A stretch of 10,076 bases of DNA, taken from the NCBI GenBank assembly GCA_023432005.1, contig JAEYVF010000017.1, forward strand, positions 1-10,076, read 5' to 3'. Below the pieces are notes generated by a model. That model made no database searches and was not told the DNA's origin. It saw nothing but the letters and a program-made list of their open reading frames with translations. The DNA comes from Actinomycetes bacterium. Its GTDB lineage: Bacteria; Actinomycetota; Actinomycetes; Actinomycetales; Microbacteriaceae. The translations under genes and the position numbers were made by a program. This document shows, one piece after another, positions 1 through 7,409 of this stretch. Positions within the stretch are counted from its first letter, which is position 1, and the number at the start of each line of letters is the position of its first letter.

Positions 1-364
1 CGCTCGCCTTGCGGAACACGTCGACGATGTCGGGCACGACGGGGAGGTCGGCGAGGCTCTTGTAGACCTTCTGCCCGAGGATCTCGTCGGCGTTGGGGTT
101 CACGAAGTAGAGCTCGTAGTCGCTCGACTGCTGCAGGTAGGTCGCCACGAAGTACGACGAACGCGCCGGGTTCGGCGAGGCGCCGACGATTGCGACTGTC
201 TTCGCCTCCTGGAGGATCTTCAGCCGGTCTTTCGCAGACGGGCCGACCCAGGTGCGCTTCGACTTCAGCAGCTTCGCGAGAGGGCTGGATGCGGGGATGC
301 CGCAGGTCAGCCCGTTGGCGAGGTGAACGGTCTCAAGGTCGGTGTCGACGGTCGCGGTGGACAT
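1..364 (-). CDS. CoA-binding domain protein (COG1832/YccU-like), partial at the left edge
   Basis: The first 121 codons are visible and the C-terminus lies outside the window. After about 50 residues the chain reads KTVAIVGASPNPARSSYFVA, the glycine-rich start of a Rossmann-type CoA_binding fold. It continues with YELYFVNPNADEILGQKVY and a SLADLPVVPDIVDVFR segment, as in short COG1832 proteins. Family members bind CoA or a nucleotide, but their cellular role is poorly defined, so no reaction is assigned. The ATG at 364 is preceded by AAGGGAG at a normal Shine-Dalgarno distance, and only 4 nt separate it from the metY stop, so the two genes should be co-transcribed and translationally coupled. 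From memory, this gene often sits next to metY in actinobacteria, which hints at a link to sulfur amino acid metabolism; that link is inference. Confidence 0.85.
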   Translation of the reverse strand, partial: MSTATVDTDLETVHLANGLTCGIPASSPLAKLLKSKRTWVGPSAKDRLKILQEAKTVAIVGASPNPARSSYFVATYLQQSSDYELYFVNPNADEILGQKVYKSLADLPVVPDIVDVFRKAS

Positions 365-368
365 GGGC

Positions 369-1727
369 TCATTCTCCCTTGGTGGCAGCAGCGAGCGCTT
401 GGTCGAGGTCGTAGATGATGTCGTCGACATCCTCGATGCCGACGCTGATGCGGATGAGGCCCGGCTGCACGCCGGCATCCACCAGCTGCTGCTCGGTGAG
501 CTGCGCGTGCGTCGTCGAACCGGGGTGGATGACGAGAGTCTTCGCGTCGCCGATGTTCGCCAGGTGCGAGGCGAGGTTCACGTTCTCGATGAACCGCTGG
601 CCGGCGGCGCGTCCGCCCTTGACGCCGAACGAGAACACCGAACCCGGGCCCTTCGGCAGGTACTTCTTCGCACGCTCGTGGTGCGGGTGGTTCGGCAGCC
701 CCGCCCAGTTGACGAACTCGATGCGGTCGTCGGCGTCGAGCCATTCGGCGACGGCGCGGGCGTTGTCGACGTGCGCCTGCATCCGGTACGGCAGGGTCTC
801 GACGCCCTGCGCGAGCAGCCACGCGGAGTGCGGGGCGAGGGCGGGGCCGATGTCGCGTAGCTGCTCCGCCCGCAGGCGGGTGAGGAAGGCGTACTCGCCG
901 AAGTTGCCGTGCCAGTTGAGTCCGCCGTAGTGCGGCACCTCCTGGTCGAACAGTGGGAAGCGCTCGTTCGCCCAGTGGAAGCGGCCCGACTCGACGACGA
1001 CGCCGCCGAGGGTCGTGCCGTGCCCGCCGAGGAACTTCGTGGCCGAGTGGATGACGACATCCGCTCCCCACTCGATGGGCCGGTTGAGGTAGGGGGTCGC
1101 CACCGTCGAGTCGACGATGAGCGGGAGGTGGTGCGCGTGCGCGACCTCCGCGAGGCCCTCCAGGTCGGCGATGTCGCCCGAGGGGTTGGTGATCGACTCG
1201 ACGAAGATGAGCTTCGTCCGGTCGGTGATCGCCGCGGCGTAGTCGGCCGGGTCGGTGCCCGTCACGAACGTCGTCTCGACGCCGAAGCGGCGCAGGGTGA
1301 CGTCGAGCTGGGTGACCGATCCGCCGTAGAGGCTCTGGGCGGCGACGATGTGGTCGCCCGCGCCCGCGAGCGAGGCGAAGGTGATGAACTCGGCGGAGAG
1401 GCCGGATGCCGTGGCGACGGCCCCGAGACCGCCCTCGAGCGAGGCGATGCGCTCCTCGAACGAGGCGACCGTGGGGTTGGCGAGACGCGAGTAGATGTTG
1501 CCGTACTTCTGCAGGGCGAAGCGGGCCGCGGCATCCGCGGTGTCGTCGAAGACGAAGGCGCTCGACTGGTAGATGGGCAGGGCGCGGGCGCCGTGGACGG
1601 CGTCGGGGATGTTGCCGGCGTGGATCGCGCGCGTGCGGAAACCCCAGGCGTGGTCGGAGCCGTGGGCGGGGCCGCCGTGGGCGGGGGAGGCGGGGGCGGC
1701 GGGCGCGGCGGCGTCGCTGTCTGGCAT
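369..1727 (-). CDS. metY: O-acetylhomoserine aminocarboxypropyltransferase (O-acetylhomoserine sulfhydrylase)
   Basis: This is a PLP enzyme of the Cys/Met metabolism family. It makes homocysteine from O-acetylhomoserine and sulfide in the cytoplasm, a direct-sulfhydrylation route to methionine. The 452-residue length fits MetY, which is longer than cystathionine gamma-synthase or lyase at about 380-400. Visible family marks are TRAIHAGNIPD near residue 33, PIYQSSAFVFDD (51-62), YSRLANPT (79-86), the PLP-phosphate region QSLYGG (131-136), ESITNPSGDI (177-186), and the Schiff-base lysine K231 in HSATKFLGGHG. The C-terminal LVIHPGSTTHAQL and IRISVGIEDVDD are also typical. The first 25 residues are a low-complexity Ala/Pro/Gly tail. 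The ATG at 1727 has no Shine-Dalgarno sequence but lies exactly 6 nt after a TAGCCT box, which suggests a leaderless mRNA. The mannosyltransferase gene ends 41 bp upstream on the same strand. A cystathionine-type enzyme is the alternative, but length and insertions favour MetY. Confidence 0.95.
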   Translation of the reverse strand: MPDSDAAAPAAPASPAHGGPAHGSDHAWGFRTRAIHAGNIPDAVHGARALPIYQSSAFVFDDTADAAARFALQKYGNIYSRLANPTVASFEERIASLEGGLGAVATASGLSAEFITFASLAGAGDHIVAAQSLYGGSVTQLDVTLRRFGVETTFVTGTDPADYAAAITDRTKLIFVESITNPSGDIADLEGLAEVAHAHHLPLIVDSTVATPYLNRPIEWGADVVIHSATKFLGGHGTTLGGVVVESGRFHWANERFPLFDQEVPHYGGLNWHGNFGEYAFLTRLRAEQLRDIGPALAPHSAWLLAQGVETLPYRMQAHVDNARAVAEWLDADDRIEFVNWAGLPNHPHHERAKKYLPKGPGSVFSFGVKGGRAAGQRFIENVNLASHLANIGDAKTLVIHPGSTTHAQLTEQQLVDAGVQPGLIRISVGIEDVDDIIYDLDQALAAATKGE

Positions 1728-1733
1728 CCGATC

Positions 1734-1739
1734 AGGCTA
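1734..1739 (-). promoter_or_regulatory. Putative -10 box of metY (leaderless)
   Basis: On the minus strand TAGCCT is followed by GATCGG and then the metY ATG, so the A of ATG falls at the expected +1. No convincing TTGACA-like -35 box is seen 16-18 nt upstream. The box lies in the 41-bp gap after the mannosyltransferase gene, so metY may have its own transcript as well as read-through. Confidence 0.5.
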
Positions 1740-1768
1740 CCGGCGGCCTTCGAGTGTTGCGGTGTGTT

Positions 1769-3424
1769 TCAGATCCAGGAGCGGAACCAGTAGTGCAGCT
1801 GGTGGAACTCGACGGGCATGGGCTGCGCGGTCCACATCGGCAGGAAGAAGAGCGAGACCGCGATCACGATCCCGAGGTAGACGGCGACGGTCGTGAGTCC
1901 CGCGACGCGGCGCGGCCCGGGATCGGCGGGCGAGCCCGCCACCGCCGCGATCGCGGCGACCAGTGCGAGCACCAGGAAGGGCTCGAAGACGATCGTGTAG
2001 AACTGGAACACCGTGCGGTGGAGGTAGAGCAGCCACGGCAGGTAGCCCGCCGCCATCCCCGTGAGGATGAAGGCCTCGACGGCCACCGTGCTCCCGCGCC
2101 GGAGCTTCTGCACGAGGCGCACGCACACGAAGCCGAGAGCCGCGGTCGCACCCCACCACAGGATCGGGTTGGAGATGTCGAGGATCGCCTCGGCCCATCC
2201 GTCGCCCAGGTTCTCGTAGTGCATGCTCGTCGGCCGCACCAGGAAGAGCCACGTGAGCGGGTTGGCCTGATAGTCGTGCGGCGACGTGAGGCCCGCGTGG
2301 AAGTTCAGGATGGCCGCCTGGTAGTGCCACCAGTTCTGCACGTCGTGGGGCACCCACGCGAGCGCGCCGTCCCAGGCCGTTCCACCGCCCGTCTCGATCC
2401 AGTGCCGGTAGTAGCCGCCGTCGGTGGCGAACCAGCCGGCCCAGCTCGCGACGTAGAGCACGAGCGCGAGCGGCACGAGCAGCACGAAGTTCACAGGCCC
2501 TTGCCGCAGCGCCGCGGCGACCCCCCACGTGGGGATTCCCGCGCGCTTGCGCAGGAAGGCATCCGCGATCACCGTGTAGATGCCGAAGATCGCGAGGAAG
2601 TAGAAGCCGTTCCACTTGACGCTCGCCGCGCAGCCGAAGGCGACGGATGCCGCGATGAGCCACGGCCGCGCCCACAGCACGGGCCCGTGCTCGAGCGGCA
2701 GCCCCGACCCCCGGCGCGCGGCCGCCCACTCCTCGATCCGGTGCGCGACCCATCCGCGGTCCACGAGCGCGAAGTAGGCGCCGAGCAGCGCGAAGAACGC
2801 GACGCCCGTGTCGAGGAGGGAGACGCGGCTCATGACGATCGCGTTGCCGTCGATCGCCATGAGGAGGCCGGCGAGCACGGCGAGCGTCGTGGAGGCGAAG
2901 AGGCGCTTCGCGACGAGCATGGTGAGGGCGACGAGCAGCACCCCGAGCACGGCGATGCCGATGCGCCAGCCGAACGCGCTGTCGGTGCCGAAGACCGCCA
3001 TGCCCGCGGCGATGATCCATTTGCCGAGCGGGGGGTGCACGACGAACGAGCCGTCGGTGAGGTGCACGTCGGGGTCGCCTTCCGCGAACGACGTGTTCGC
3101 GCCCTCGGGCCAGCGCGCCTCGTAGCCGAGGTGCGAGAGCGTGTAGGCGTCCTTCACGTAGTAGGTCTCGTCGAAGACGATCTGGTGCGGGTGATCGAGG
3201 CCGATGAGGCGCGTCGCGGTCGCGACCGCGAGCACGGCGGCGGGGGCGCCCCATTCCCACGCGCGGCGGATGCGGGCGTCGCGCATCCAGCGCCGCCACG
3301 CGTCGTCGAGGCTCGAACCGGTGGGCTCGGCGCGGGCCGGAGGCGCGTCCTCGCGCTCGAGCTCGGCGCTCAGGAGCCCGTCGAATACGGCGGCGCGCCG
3401 GGCTTCGGCAGCGCGCTCATCCAT
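1769..3424 (-). CDS. pmt: Protein O-mannosyltransferase (PMT, GT39 family)
   Basis: This is a 551-residue integral membrane glycosyltransferase. The family moves mannose from polyprenyl-phosphate-mannose to Ser/Thr of proteins during Sec export in actinobacteria. The N-terminus is cytosolic and charged (about 1-55). It is followed by a first membrane helix (about 58-76) and then the loop HQIVFDETYYVKDAYTL, which carries the Asp-Glu pair D85/E86, the catalytic DE motif of PMTs. Further marks are VVHPPLGKWII (128-138), about ten more hydrophobic segments spread to residue 530, the VKWNGFYF motif (269-276), NWWHYQAAILNFHAGL (364-379) and a C-terminal PMT_4TMC-like half ending LHYWFRSWI. The ATG at 3424 was chosen because it gives the normal N-terminus and lies 6 nt after a TACGAT box; the frame stays open upstream only as a shadow of rsmI. 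It is divergent from rsmI, as for Rv1002c/Rv1003 in M. tuberculosis. Confidence 0.95.
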   Translation of the reverse strand: MDERAAEARRAAVFDGLLSAELEREDAPPARAEPTGSSLDDAWRRWMRDARIRRAWEWGAPAAVLAVATATRLIGLDHPHQIVFDETYYVKDAYTLSHLGYEARWPEGANTSFAEGDPDVHLTDGSFVVHPPLGKWIIAAGMAVFGTDSAFGWRIGIAVLGVLLVALTMLVAKRLFASTTLAVLAGLLMAIDGNAIVMSRVSLLDTGVAFFALLGAYFALVDRGWVAHRIEEWAAARRGSGLPLEHGPVLWARPWLIAASVAFGCAASVKWNGFYFLAIFGIYTVIADAFLRKRAGIPTWGVAAALRQGPVNFVLLVPLALVLYVASWAGWFATDGGYYRHWIETGGGTAWDGALAWVPHDVQNWWHYQAAILNFHAGLTSPHDYQANPLTWLFLVRPTSMHYENLGDGWAEAILDISNPILWWGATAALGFVCVRLVQKLRRGSTVAVEAFILTGMAAGYLPWLLYLHRTVFQFYTIVFEPFLVLALVAAIAAVAGSPADPGPRRVAGLTTVAVYLGIVIAVSLFFLPMWTAQPMPVEFHQLHYWFRSWI

Positions 3425-3557
3425 CCCGGCATCGTAGCCGCGCCGCGTCGGAACGACCCGGCGTCGGGACGACAGGCCGGATGCCGCGCCGCGTCGGCCA
3501 CAGCGCACGCGGCACATGATCGAGCCTGTAGGCCCTGCGCTACGGGAGGATGGTGGC
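3425..3557. promoter_or_regulatory. Divergent promoter region between pmt and rsmI
   Basis: These 133 bp contain no gene I can support. The pmt side has a clear TACGAT box. The rsmI side is less clear: TAGGCC at 3529-3534 and TACGGG at 3541-3546 are only partial -10 matches. A GGGAGG Shine-Dalgarno sequence at 3544-3549 shows that rsmI, unlike pmt, is probably translated from a leadered mRNA. No operator-like repeat longer than about 5 bp per arm was noticed. Confidence 0.5.
3431..3436 (-). promoter_or_regulatory. Putative -10 box of pmt (leaderless)
   Basis: On the minus strand TACGAT is followed by GCCGGG and then ATG, giving the same 6-nt spacing as at metY. No Shine-Dalgarno-like run precedes the start codon at the usual distance. 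A -35 box is not recognisable. Confidence 0.5.
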
Positions 3558-4376
3558 GTGATCATCCTCGCGGCGACGCCCATCGGCAACCTCGGCGACG
3601 CCTCCCGGCGGCTCGTGGAGGCGCTCGAGAACGCCGAGGTGATCGCCGCGGAGGACACCCGCACGACCGTGCAGCTGCTGCGCGCGCTCGGCGTCGAGAA
3701 CCGCCCGCGCCTCATCGCCCTCCACGAGCACAACGAGACCGCGAAGGCCGCCGAACTCGTCGAGCTCGGCCGCGACGGCGACGTGCTCGTGCTCACCGAC
3801 GCGGGCATGCCCACCGTCTCCGACCCCGGCTTCCCCCTCGTCGCGGCGGCCGCGGATGCCGGGGTCACCGTGACCGCGCTCCCCGGCCCGAGCGCCGTGC
3901 TCACCGCGCTCGCCCTCTCGGGACTGCCCACCGACCGCTTCTGCTTCGAGGGCTTCCTGCCGCGCAAGGGGCGCCTCGCCGCCCTCCGCGCGCTCGCCGC
4001 CGAACCGCGCACCCTCATCTTCTTCGAGTCGCCGCACCGCATCGCGGATGCGCTCGCCGACCTCGCAGCCGCCTTCGGCCCCGAGCGCCACGCCGCCGTC
4101 TGCCGCGAGCTCACGAAGCTCCACGAAGAGGTCGCGCGCGGCACCCTCGCCGAGCTCGCCGAGCGCTACGCCGACGGCACGCGCGGCGAGCTCGTCATCG
4201 TCGTGGCGGGGGCGGCGCCCGCGACCGCGAGCTTCGACGACGCACTCGCGCAGGTGCGGGCCCTCACGACATCCGGCACCCGGCTCAAGGACGCGACGGC
4301 CGAGGTGGCCGAGGCGACGGGCCTCTCGCGCCGCGAGCTCTACGAGGCCGCGCTGCGGCCGCCTGCCGAGGGCTGA
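3558..4376 (+). CDS. rsmI: 16S rRNA (cytidine(1402)-2'-O)-methyltransferase RsmI
   Basis: This is a SAM-dependent methylase that modifies the ribose of C1402 in the decoding centre of 16S rRNA. It has the tetrapyrrole-methylase-like fold: IILAATPIGNLGDAS at the N-terminus, AAEDTRTTVQLL, LHEHNE, VLTDAGMPTVSDPG, TALPGPSAVLTAL, FEGFLPRKG, FFESPHRI, CRELTKLHEEVARG and GELVIVVAGA, then a short C-terminal helical part with LSRRELYEAAL. The GTG start at 3558 gives 272 residues, places the protein start right at the first strand as in homologs, and has GGGAGG 8 nt upstream. An in-frame ATG at 3516 would add 14 residues (MIEPVGPALREDGG) that do not look like family sequence and would span the possible promoter. 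The gene converges with the 4392-4844 gene, with 15 bp between stop codons. In M. tuberculosis the ortholog is also divergent from pmt. Confidence 0.95.
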   Translation: MIILAATPIGNLGDASRRLVEALENAEVIAAEDTRTTVQLLRALGVENRPRLIALHEHNETAKAAELVELGRDGDVLVLTDAGMPTVSDPGFPLVAAAADAGVTVTALPGPSAVLTALALSGLPTDRFCFEGFLPRKGRLAALRALAAEPRTLIFFESPHRIADALADLAAAFGPERHAAVCRELTKLHEEVARGTLAELAERYADGTRGELVIVVAGAAPATASFDDALAQVRALTTSGTRLKDATAEVAEATGLSRRELYEAALRPPAEG

Positions 4377-4397
4377 GAGCAGAGCCGCGGCTCAGCC
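4371..4397. terminator. Inverted repeat spanning two convergent stop codons, possible bidirectional terminator
   Basis: GGCTGAG (4371-4377) pairs perfectly with CTCAGCC (4391-4397) around a 13-nt loop. The loop region overlaps a second palindrome, GAGCCGCGGCTC (4382-4393). The TGA of rsmI lies in the left arm and the TGA of the minus-strand gene lies in the right arm, opposite each other. There is no T-tract on either side, so an ordinary intrinsic terminator is not shown; GC-rich genomes often lack the T-tract. Confidence 0.4.
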
Positions 4398-4844
4398 GAA
4401 GTCGCGCGCGATCGCCTGCCGGAACGCGGCGTCCTCGGGGCCCGCCACGGGATCGTCCGCCGAGGCGAGGAACACGGCGACGACCCGTCCGACGGCGCCC
4501 TGACTGATGAGCGGGCGGAAGGTGTCGCGCCACAGCCACAGGTTCGGGTGCGGCACCTCGGTGCACGCCTCCGCGGGCTGCAGGGCCGCGATGATGGTGT
4601 CGAACGCGGCGAGCGACACCTCGAGCACGCAGGAGCCCCGCCGGTAGCCGAGAACGGATGCCGCGATCACCCCCGGCAGAACGTGGTCGTCGGTGTTCAC
4701 CACCGGGAAGTGATCGGCCCGCGGCTCCTCACCGAGCGGCACGAAGCCGATTCCCGTCGCCGCCGGCTGCGCCCAGCCGACGAGCGATCGTGCGATACGC
4801 GTGCGCGCCGCGATGATCTCGTCCAGGGTCTCCCAGCGTTCCAT
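4392..4844 (-). CDS. Conserved-looking hypothetical protein, 150 aa
   Basis: I do not recognise this family. The product is soluble, with no signal peptide or membrane helix. It starts with an amphipathic helix (MERWETLDEIIAARTRIARS) and has a Gly/Pro-rich segment GIGFVPLGEEPRADHFPVVN (31-50). Next come hydrophobic strand-like stretches, GVIAASVLGY and SCVLEVSLAAFDTIIAAL, then PHPNLWLWRDTFRPLI (99-114), VGRVVAVFLAS and an acidic end. Two cysteines (72 and 94) do not form a metal-binding pattern. It is judged real because it has normal codon character, the frame ends exactly between rsmI and metG, and a TACCCT box stands 6 nt before its ATG. It shares a 55-bp divergent promoter region with metG. 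A regulatory or small ligand-binding role would be a guess. Confidence 0.75.
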   Translation of the reverse strand: MERWETLDEIIAARTRIARSLVGWAQPAATGIGFVPLGEEPRADHFPVVNTDDHVLPGVIAASVLGYRRGSCVLEVSLAAFDTIIAALQPAEACTEVPHPNLWLWRDTFRPLISQGAVGRVVAVFLASADDPVAGPEDAAFRQAIARDFG

Positions 4845-4850
4845 GCGGGC

Positions 4851-4856
4851 AGGGTA
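4851..4856 (-). promoter_or_regulatory. Putative -10 box of the 4392-4844 gene (leaderless)
   Basis: On the minus strand TACCCT is followed by GCCCGC and then ATG, again 6 nt. The 55-bp gap to metG also holds the metG -10 box, so the upstream promoter parts of the two genes must overlap or interleave. Confidence 0.5.
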
Positions 4857-4886
4857 CCTCGCCCGTCACGCGGAGGCTCGCCCAAC

Positions 4887-4892
4887 TAGACT
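4887..4892 (+). promoter_or_regulatory. Putative -10 box of metG (leaderless or nearly so)
   Basis: TAGACT is followed by 7 nt (CGAGCCC) and then the metG ATG at 4900. Transcription would begin at or one base before the start codon. GGAGG-like sequence at 4872-4876 is too far away to act as a ribosome binding site. Confidence 0.5.
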
Positions 4893-4899
4893 CGAGCCC

Positions 4900-6492
4900 A
4901 TGCCGTCCGGCGAGAGCTTCTTCATCACGACGCCCATCTTCTACGTCAACGACGTGCCCCACATCGGGCACGCCTACACGGAGGTGGCGGCCGACGTGCT
5001 CGCGCGCTGGCACCGTCAGGCGGGCGACGACACGTGGCTGCTGACCGGCACCGACGAGCACGGCCAGAAGATCCTGCGCACCGCGGTGGCCAACGGCGTC
5101 GAGCCGAAGCAGTGGGCCGACCGCCTCGTCGAGCAGGCCTGGCTGCCGCTGCTCGAGACGATCGACATCGCCAACGACGACTTCATCCGCACGACCGAGG
5201 CCCGCCACGAGGACGCCGTCGCGCTCTTCCTGCAGAAGCTCTACGACGACGGCTTCATCTACGCGGGCGAGTACGAGGGTTACTACTGCGTCGGCTGCGA
5301 GGAGTACAAGCAGCTCGACGACCTCGAGCTCACCGAGGTGGGCGACTACGCGGGCCAGCTCGTGTGCCGCATCCACTCGCGGCCCGTCGAGGTGCTCAAG
5401 GAGAAGAACTACTTCTTCCGCATGAGCCAGTTCACGGATGCGCTGCTCGACCTCTACGAGACCCAGCCCGATTTCGTGCAGCCCGAGAGCGTGCGCAACG
5501 AGATCATCCAGTTCGTGCGCCAGGGGCTCTCCGACCTCTCGATCTCGCGGTCGAGCTTCGACTGGGGCATCAAGGTGCCGTGGGACCCGAGCCACGTCGT
5601 CTACGTGTGGTTCGACGCCCTGCTCAACTACATCACGGCCGTCGGCTACGGCACCGACGACGAGCAGTTCGCGCGCCGCTGGCCCGCGTACCACCTCGTC
5701 GGCAAGGACATCGCGCGCTTCCACGCCGTGATCTGGCCCGCCATGCTCATGGCCGCGGGCCTGCCGGTGCCGCGCAGGGTGTTCGGCCACGGCTGGCTGC
5801 TCGTGGGCGGCGAGAAGATGTCGAAGTCGAAGCTCACCGGTATCGCGCCGCAGCAGATCACCGACACCTTCGGCTCCGACGCGTTCCGCTATTACTTCCT
5901 GCGCGCGATCACCTTCGGCCAGGACGGCTCCTTCAGCTGGGAGGATCTCTCCGCCCGCTACCAGGCCGAGCTCGCGAACGGCTTCGGCAACCTCGCCTCG
6001 CGCGTCATCGCGATGGTCGGGCGCTACTACGACGGCGTGCTGCCCGCCCCCGCCGGGTACGCGGATGCCGACCTCGCGATCCAGCGCGTCGTCGCGAAGG
6101 CCGCGGCGGATGCGGACGCCGCGATCGAGCGCTTCGCGATCCACGAGGCGATCGCCGCGATCTGGACGATCGTCGACGAGCTCAACGGCTACATCACCGA
6201 GCAGGAGCCGTGGGTGCTCGCGAAGGACGAGTCGACGCGCGCGCGCCTCGGCACCGTGCTGTACACGGCATCCGAGGGCCTGCGCTCGCTCGCGACCCTG
6301 CTCGCCCCGGTCATGCCGATCGCGACGGGGAAGCTGTGGGCCTCGCTCGTCGGCGACTCGCTCGGTCCGCTCTCCGAGCAGCGCGTGCGCGAGGCCGGGG
6401 CGTGGGGCGTGCTCCAGCCGGGGTCGGCGGTGAGCCCGCTCGAGCCGCTCTTCCCGCGCATCGAGGACGCCGCCGACACGGGAGCCGCGTGA
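4900..6492 (+). CDS. metG: Methionyl-tRNA synthetase (MetRS)
   Basis: This is a class I aminoacyl-tRNA synthetase that charges tRNA-Met, needed for both initiation and elongation. At 530 residues it is the short form without a C-terminal Trbp111-like tRNA-binding domain. The catalytic domain starts at FFITTPIFYVNDVPHIGHAY, with HIGH at 21-24 and TGTDEHGQKI near 49-58. The connective domain carries C130, C133, C156 and H159 (CVGC then CRIH), the single zinc-knuckle pattern of the Thermus-type enzyme. VYVWFDALLNY (234-244) and KMSKS (306-310) complete the active site, and the anticodon-binding helical domain follows from about residue 350. The ATG at 4900 is preferred to the in-frame ATG at 4801, because upstream codons overlap the divergent gene and do not resemble MetRS. 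It overlaps tatD by 3 nt and heads a probable metG-tatD-rsmA-DUF4287 operon. Confidence 0.97.
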   Translation: MPSGESFFITTPIFYVNDVPHIGHAYTEVAADVLARWHRQAGDDTWLLTGTDEHGQKILRTAVANGVEPKQWADRLVEQAWLPLLETIDIANDDFIRTTEARHEDAVALFLQKLYDDGFIYAGEYEGYYCVGCEEYKQLDDLELTEVGDYAGQLVCRIHSRPVEVLKEKNYFFRMSQFTDALLDLYETQPDFVQPESVRNEIIQFVRQGLSDLSISRSSFDWGIKVPWDPSHVVYVWFDALLNYITAVGYGTDDEQFARRWPAYHLVGKDIARFHAVIWPAMLMAAGLPVPRRVFGHGWLLVGGEKMSKSKLTGIAPQQITDTFGSDAFRYYFLRAITFGQDGSFSWEDLSARYQAELANGFGNLASRVIAMVGRYYDGVLPAPAGYADADLAIQRVVAKAAADADAAIERFAIHEAIAAIWTIVDELNGYITEQEPWVLAKDESTRARLGTVLYTASEGLRSLATLLAPVMPIATGKLWASLVGDSLGPLSEQRVREAGAWGVLQPGSAVSPLEPLFPRIEDAADTGAA

Positions 6493-7409
6493 CCGACGCG
6501 TTCCTGCGCGTGAGGGAGGCCCCGGACGGGCCTCCCCGTGACTACCCGCCGCTGCCCGAGGCGCTCGTCGTGCCGGTGTACGACAACCACACGCACCTCG
6601 AGGTGGCCGACTCCGGGGAGCCCCTCGACTACCGCGAGCACCTCGACCGCGCGTCCGCGGTCGGCGTGAAGGGCGTCGTGCAGGTGGGCACCGACCTCGC
6701 GACCTCGCGGTGGAGCGCGGATGTCGCATCCGTCGAGCCGCGTGTGCTCGCCGCCGTCGCGATCCACCCCAACGACGCCCCCGAGCTGCTGACGCAGGGC
6801 CTGCTCGACGAGCAGCTCGCGGGCATCGACGAGCTCGCGGCCCGGCCGCGGGTGCGGGCGATCGGCGAGACCGGGCTCGACTTCTTCCGCACCGACGAGG
6901 CGGGCCGCGACGCGCAGTACCGCTCGTTCGAGGCGCACATCGAGATGGCGAAGCGGCACGGCCTCGCGCTGCAGATCCACGACCGGGACGCGCACCACGA
7001 GGTCGTCGAGACGCTCGACCGCGTGGGGGCGCCGGAGCTCGTCGTGTTCCACTGCTTCTCGGGCGACGCCGGCTTCGCGCAGCTCGTCGCGGAGCGCGGA
7101 TGGTACCTGTCGTTCGCGGGCACCGTGACGTTCAAGAACGCGCCGGGCCTGCGCGAGGCGCTCGAGGTGATCCCCCGCTCGCGCATCCTCATCGAGACCG
7201 ACGCGCCGTACCTCACGCCGACGCCCATGCGCGGCCGCCCCAACGCCCCCTACCTGCTCCCGCACACGCTGCGGGCGATGGCCGCGCACCTCGGCACCGA
7301 CGCCTCGATGCTCGCCGCGCAGATCAGCTCGACGACCGAGCTCGTCTACGGCCACTGGGACGACGAGCCCGTCGACGCCCCGCGCGGCCCCTTCGAGGAC
7401 CAGACGTGA
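6489..7409 (+). CDS. tatD: TatD family metal-dependent hydrolase/DNase
   Basis: This is an amidohydrolase-fold, divalent-metal enzyme; family members act as 3'-5' exonucleases or DNases, and the native substrate here is unknown. All expected ligands are visible: the HxH pair H34/H36 in YDNHTHLE, E127 in AIGETGLDFF, H164 in QIHDRDAH, H188 in VFHCFSGD and D238 in IETDAPYLTP. The core begins only around residue 28; the first 25 residues are a Pro-rich extension often present in actinobacterial members. The GTG at 6489 overlaps the metG TGA as GTGA, with GGAG 4 nt upstream. A GTG at 6510 is a weaker alternative start. The 306-residue length is slightly above the usual 260-ish, which the N-terminal extension explains. 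The gene ends in another GTGA overlap with rsmA. Confidence 0.94.
   Translation: MTDAFLRVREAPDGPPRDYPPLPEALVVPVYDNHTHLEVADSGEPLDYREHLDRASAVGVKGVVQVGTDLATSRWSADVASVEPRVLAAVAIHPNDAPELLTQGLLDEQLAGIDELAARPRVRAIGETGLDFFRTDEAGRDAQYRSFEAHIEMAKRHGLALQIHDRDAHHEVVETLDRVGAPELVVFHCFSGDAGFAQLVAERGWYLSFAGTVTFKNAPGLREALEVIPRSRILIETDAPYLTPTPMRGRPNAPYLLPHTLRAMAAHLGTDASMLAAQISSTTELVYGHWDDEPVDAPRGPFEDQT

Noticed and set aside
909..1793. Plus-strand open frame of 294 codons opposite metY
   Set aside because: It is a shadow of metY, covers the metY promoter area, and has no recognisable motif or ribosome binding site.
3516..3557. Earlier in-frame ATG for rsmI
   Set aside because: It adds 14 residues that do not look like the family, while the GTG at 3558 has a good GGGAGG site; it is kept as a minor alternative.
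3425..4144. N-terminal extension of the mannosyltransferase frame upstream of 3424
   Set aside because: The extension is antisense to rsmI, Ser/Arg-rich, and unlike PMT N-termini; the ATG at 3424 has a well-placed -10 box.
1406..4507. Very long plus-strand open frame of about 1033 codons
   Set aside because: It runs antisense to metY and pmt and out of frame through rsmI, with Arg/Asp/His-rich low-complexity translation typical of frames opposite GC-rich genes.
4801..4899. Earlier in-frame ATG for metG
   Set aside because: It lies inside the divergent gene and adds 33 residues before the normal MetRS start.
4729..6729. Long minus-strand open frame opposite metG
   Set aside because: metG on the plus strand has all catalytic motifs; the antisense translation is Arg/Ala/Val-rich with no domain pattern.
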